From: Rhytidiadelphus loreus
Taxonomy: Eukaryota; Streptophyta; Bryopsida; Hypnales; Hylocomiaceae
Assembly: GCA_947034895.1 (NCBI GenBank)
Contig: OX344762.1
Coordinates: forward strand, 15,728,760-15,792,759
DNA length: 64,000 bases
Direction: 5' to 3'
The notes under the pieces are model-generated. The model had not been told where the DNA came from and made no database searches. It was given only the letters and a program-made list of their open reading frames with translations. The translations under genes and the position numbers were made by a program. Positions within the stretch are counted from its first letter, which is position 1; each line of letters starts with the position of its first letter. Shown here in pieces: positions 61,054 through 64,000 of the stretch.

Positions 61054-63609
61054 CGCACTTGTAAGACGCATTAGTTGTGCATTTGCAAAAGAAAAACGTA
61101 CAAGAGGAAGAGATTCATAATATCTTCCAACACAATCCATTCCCAACATTCAACTTGTAGAAATTGTGTGTGACAGGTAGTTACTACCCAACTACTTCTT
61201 TTGAGGTGTGTAGAATAAAGATTTTGGTTTTTAGATCACTTTTTATTTTTTATTGGAAAAGTATGTAGAAAGTAGTCTAAAAAATAAGAAAAATAGCTTA
61301 AAAGTAGGCTAAAAACACTAAAAAGCATAAAATAGCTAAAAGTAATCCAAAAAGCAGTTTTTAAACTTTCTGCAGTGTAAATGGGACAATTTGGTGGATG
61401 AAATCTGAAATCAGATGAAAAACTGAAAATGGATGAATGGGACGCGATATAGATGGAAAATTCCAAAAGGTGCCAACAAGATGAATGAGTTGTAGACATA
61501 GATGGAAGAAGCTTAAAAAAAAAACCCGAATGAAAAGTAAAAAAAATCCAATTGGGAGAGGTGCGGGACCTTCTTCCCAACTCTTAAAAGACTAAATTTT
61601 TTCTTTTTTTAGTTACAGTGTATTCAGAGAGAAACACTCGTCATATGTAATTTTTCGTGATTTTAATTAAAAACAAACAAACTTTGCAGCACAAATTTGT
61701 GTTATTAATTGTGTGATTGAGAAATAGACTTCTTGTTGCGCTTCTTGTGATTATACGAGTGATTTTGGTGTGTTTGAATCTGTAAAATTGTGAATCTCAA
61801 AATTAACAATTGCATCAAAGAGTGAAGCGATAAACTGGTTCAGCGATCGGAGTCTTAAGTCGAGATTGGAGCAAGGAGGCTTGGCTGCAGGAATGTGAAT
61901 TATTTGCAAAATTACGACAAAGTTGGACTGAATCTCAATTGGCCTAACGAGCGTGGACTGTGGCTTGAAAGATTGAGCCGCACTTTTGATCAGAGGTGAA
62001 TGCTGGATTCTGTGTCTGATTAGGTGGTGGTGCGCCGTTTTTGCGAGCGAAGAACTGATCTATTCGGAAAACAGTGCGGCGGTTTCAATGAAGGGATCGG
62101 ACTCTGAAATTTTTTGTGATCGGAGAGATTGAGCCTGAAGACGTTGTGTTGATCTGCGCTCAAATTCGGAGATCTAGCGATTCTGAAGAACAGATCGATT
62201 CTCTACCAATTGGCTTCTTCTCCCGAATTGATCACAGACGGATGTAGTCTATACGAATTGAAATTAGAATTATGTATGCGCTGATTGTGCGACTTCGTTT
62301 GTGATCGGGTGCTGCTGGGCGTTCTGGGCGACAAACTTTTTTTTGCTTACTGCGAGGTTCTACCGACCTTGCCATTGAAAGTAAAACTGAGATTCAAGGT
62401 AGTGCATGATCTTCTCGCTTTGATAGTAATCTGGCTAATGAACTGAACAAGAAATTCCAAACAAATTGTGTAAATTGGCAATTCAGAACTCACATTGGAA
62501 GTTGCCGCGGCAGCACTGTGACTTCAGAAATTGGATTAGGGATTTGAGTTTTGGAAATAGGATATGGTCCACAGCCATAGGCTGATCGTGCGGCCATAGG
62601 CCTCTTTTCCATGGTTTTAGGCCGTTTGGCCATTGAAATTGAAATTTCAAGGTTTTAGGGGCTAATTTGGGAATTTTATGTTTGTAACTATGATTTTGGA
62701 TTTAAATTTGGATGATTTAACTTAATCATTTGACCAAAAATAAAATAAATAAAGGTTCAAATTTTTCGAACAGCCATGCCTCTAGTTTGCATAGAATTGG
62801 GGAGACGGAATTTGTAGAATTAGTATTCTTTGTGGTTGATAAATATTTTTGTATGTTTTAGGAACAACTTACCCCGTGGTTTTGGACTTGTTGCCCAATC
62901 TTAGAAGAAAGGAGAAAGCTCAAAGACCAAGAATCTGGTACTTTGTCCTAAACATCTCATACTTTGCATACTGGTCGTATTGCCTACTGAGACTGCCACG
63001 TGTAGTCATTTTGCACATAGATTCGAGAAAGCTCATGAAGAGCACTTACTGGCCCTGTTGCCCCAATACATAAAAATGTATTAATTAACGAATTATTTGT
63101 ATACTTTAAAAGTATTATCTCGTATATATATGATTAGGTCATAGGCAGTATCCATGTATAAGATGTGTTGCCCAACCTGACGTGTTGCCACGATGTGTTG
63201 TTCACCTTAGAATACTATATAGGACCGGGACTCTTAGAACATTGTGTCTGCATTAGGGGTAATGGACTGGCAATTAAATTGAGAGAACCTGGGAATAAGG
63301 GTGGGGGAAGAAAGAGAAAAAGAACAAAATATGTTTCCTAGTATGTTGTTTGAAATTAGTCTACATATTATTTACATCTACTTGAAAAAGTGACATTAGA
63401 CACATATACAATAGACTACGTTAACTTATCTTTGGATGAACCCCTATACTAAAGGTGTTTTGTGGAAAAAGTAAAGTTTAAGTGAAAAAGTACCTTACAA
63501 GGTGATAGTGACAAACTATGTCAAAAACTATAAAAATTACACATGATTGACAAGAAAGGTACACATGTCAATTTTCCATTGGTTGTAAAAATTTATACAA
63601 ATTTTGAAA

Positions 63610-63924
63610 CATTAGAAGGGATTCAGCCCCTTTGGAGGGTTGTGAGTTCCCTTGGTCTGGAAACAAACCCCCAGCAGTCCCCAACAGTTCGCAGCAGTTT
63701 GCAGGTGCTGCCTGACGTGGCAAAGCGACTGCCACATCATTTTAAAAAAAATTCAAAAATTCAAAAATTCAAAAAAATTCAAATCAATCTTTCGTTTTAA
63801 AATTTCAAAATTCAAAAAAAATTCAAAAAAAAAATCTGATAGCAGCCATTCCCGGATTGTCGGGGGAACAACGTCGGGAACAGGCCTGAAACAGCCCTCC
63901 TGACCCCCCAAATATCATCTAATG
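63610..63924. mobile_element. MITE-like element, CATTAG family, copy 4
   Basis: Starts CATTAGAAGGGATTCAGCCC and ends CCCCCCAAATATCATCTAATG. GC-rich arms include TGCCTGACGTGGCAAAGCGA and AACGTCGGGAACAGGCC; the centre is AAAAATTCAAA simple sequence. About 315 bp. Confidence 0.65.
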
Positions 63925-64000
63925 GGGGTGCACTACCCATTTTTCTATTGAATGTAAAACTTTTTATATTCAATCCTAAACCCTAATTTCTTAACAATTT

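Larger units (their letters stand above)
60283..64000. other. AT-rich spacer at the right end of the window
   Basis: No credible gene. Elements are at 60844-61053 and 63610-63924. The block from about 61.8 to 62.6 kb is less AT-rich and unique-looking, but no open frame resembles a protein and I saw no long terminal repeats or tRNA primer-binding site. Confidence 0.5.

Noticed and set aside
61800..62700. Possible LTR or leader of a retrotransposon
   Set aside because: No paired long repeat, no tRNA primer-binding site and no reverse-transcriptase, protease or gag frame were found nearby.

Overview
This window is nuclear DNA of a land plant. The coding islands hold plant-type genes with spliced GT-AG introns (one GC-AG), telo-box promoters in front of ribosomal-protein genes, and a DUF688-type protein. 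The spacers are very AT-rich and full of short non-autonomous transposons. Gene density (about eight credible genes in 64 kb), the absence of grass- or eudicot-specific features, and a single-exon methionine gamma-lyase fit a non-flowering plant such as a bryophyte or lycophyte. That placement is inference; the sequence does not name the species.

Layout. 0-5 kb: AT-rich spacer with several inverted-repeat elements. 5.1-10.8 kb (minus): secreted alpha-carbonic anhydrase, seven exons, with an unusual proline-rich repeat in front of the catalytic domain; at least three MITEs sit in its introns. 11.6 kb (plus): ribosomal protein eL38 (RPL38). 13.7-16.4 kb (minus): RAD1, the checkpoint-clamp (9-1-1) subunit, seven exons. 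16.4-21.7 kb: spacer with a young CACTA-type MITE. 21.7-23.1 kb (minus): methionine gamma-lyase, one GC-rich exon. 23.1-32.2 kb: spacer with a 0.9-kb foldback element. 32.2-35.4 kb (minus): two-domain ER protein disulfide isomerase ending in QDEL, nine exons. 35.4-42.9 kb: spacer and probable leader. 42.9-45.4 kb (plus): DUF688-type protein, three exons. 48.4 kb (plus): small secreted protein followed by a roughly 207-bp tandem repeat. 52.9-53.7 kb (plus): ubiquitin-eL40 fusion. 54.8-55.9 kb (minus): decayed coding remnant. 56.0-60.3 kb (plus): leucine-rich-repeat protein, ten exons. 60.3-64 kb: spacer.

The genes are unrelated housekeeping or stress-type loci (protein synthesis, protein folding, DNA-damage checkpoint, sulfur amino-acid catabolism, carbonate chemistry); there is no operon-like logic. 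The most distinctive feature is the non-autonomous element load. At least five inverted-repeat families can be defined from within the window, three of them with three or more copies, and no transposase reading frame is present. I see no CRISPR, phage, defence island, rRNA or tRNA gene. I looked for an undescribed system and did not find a convincing multi-gene one. The best leads are the proline-repeat carbonic anhydrase with a missing proton-shuttle histidine, the mobile-element families, and the small secreted protein with its repeat tail.

Exon boundaries were set by hand from splice motifs, reading-frame phase and family alignment from general knowledge; no search was run.
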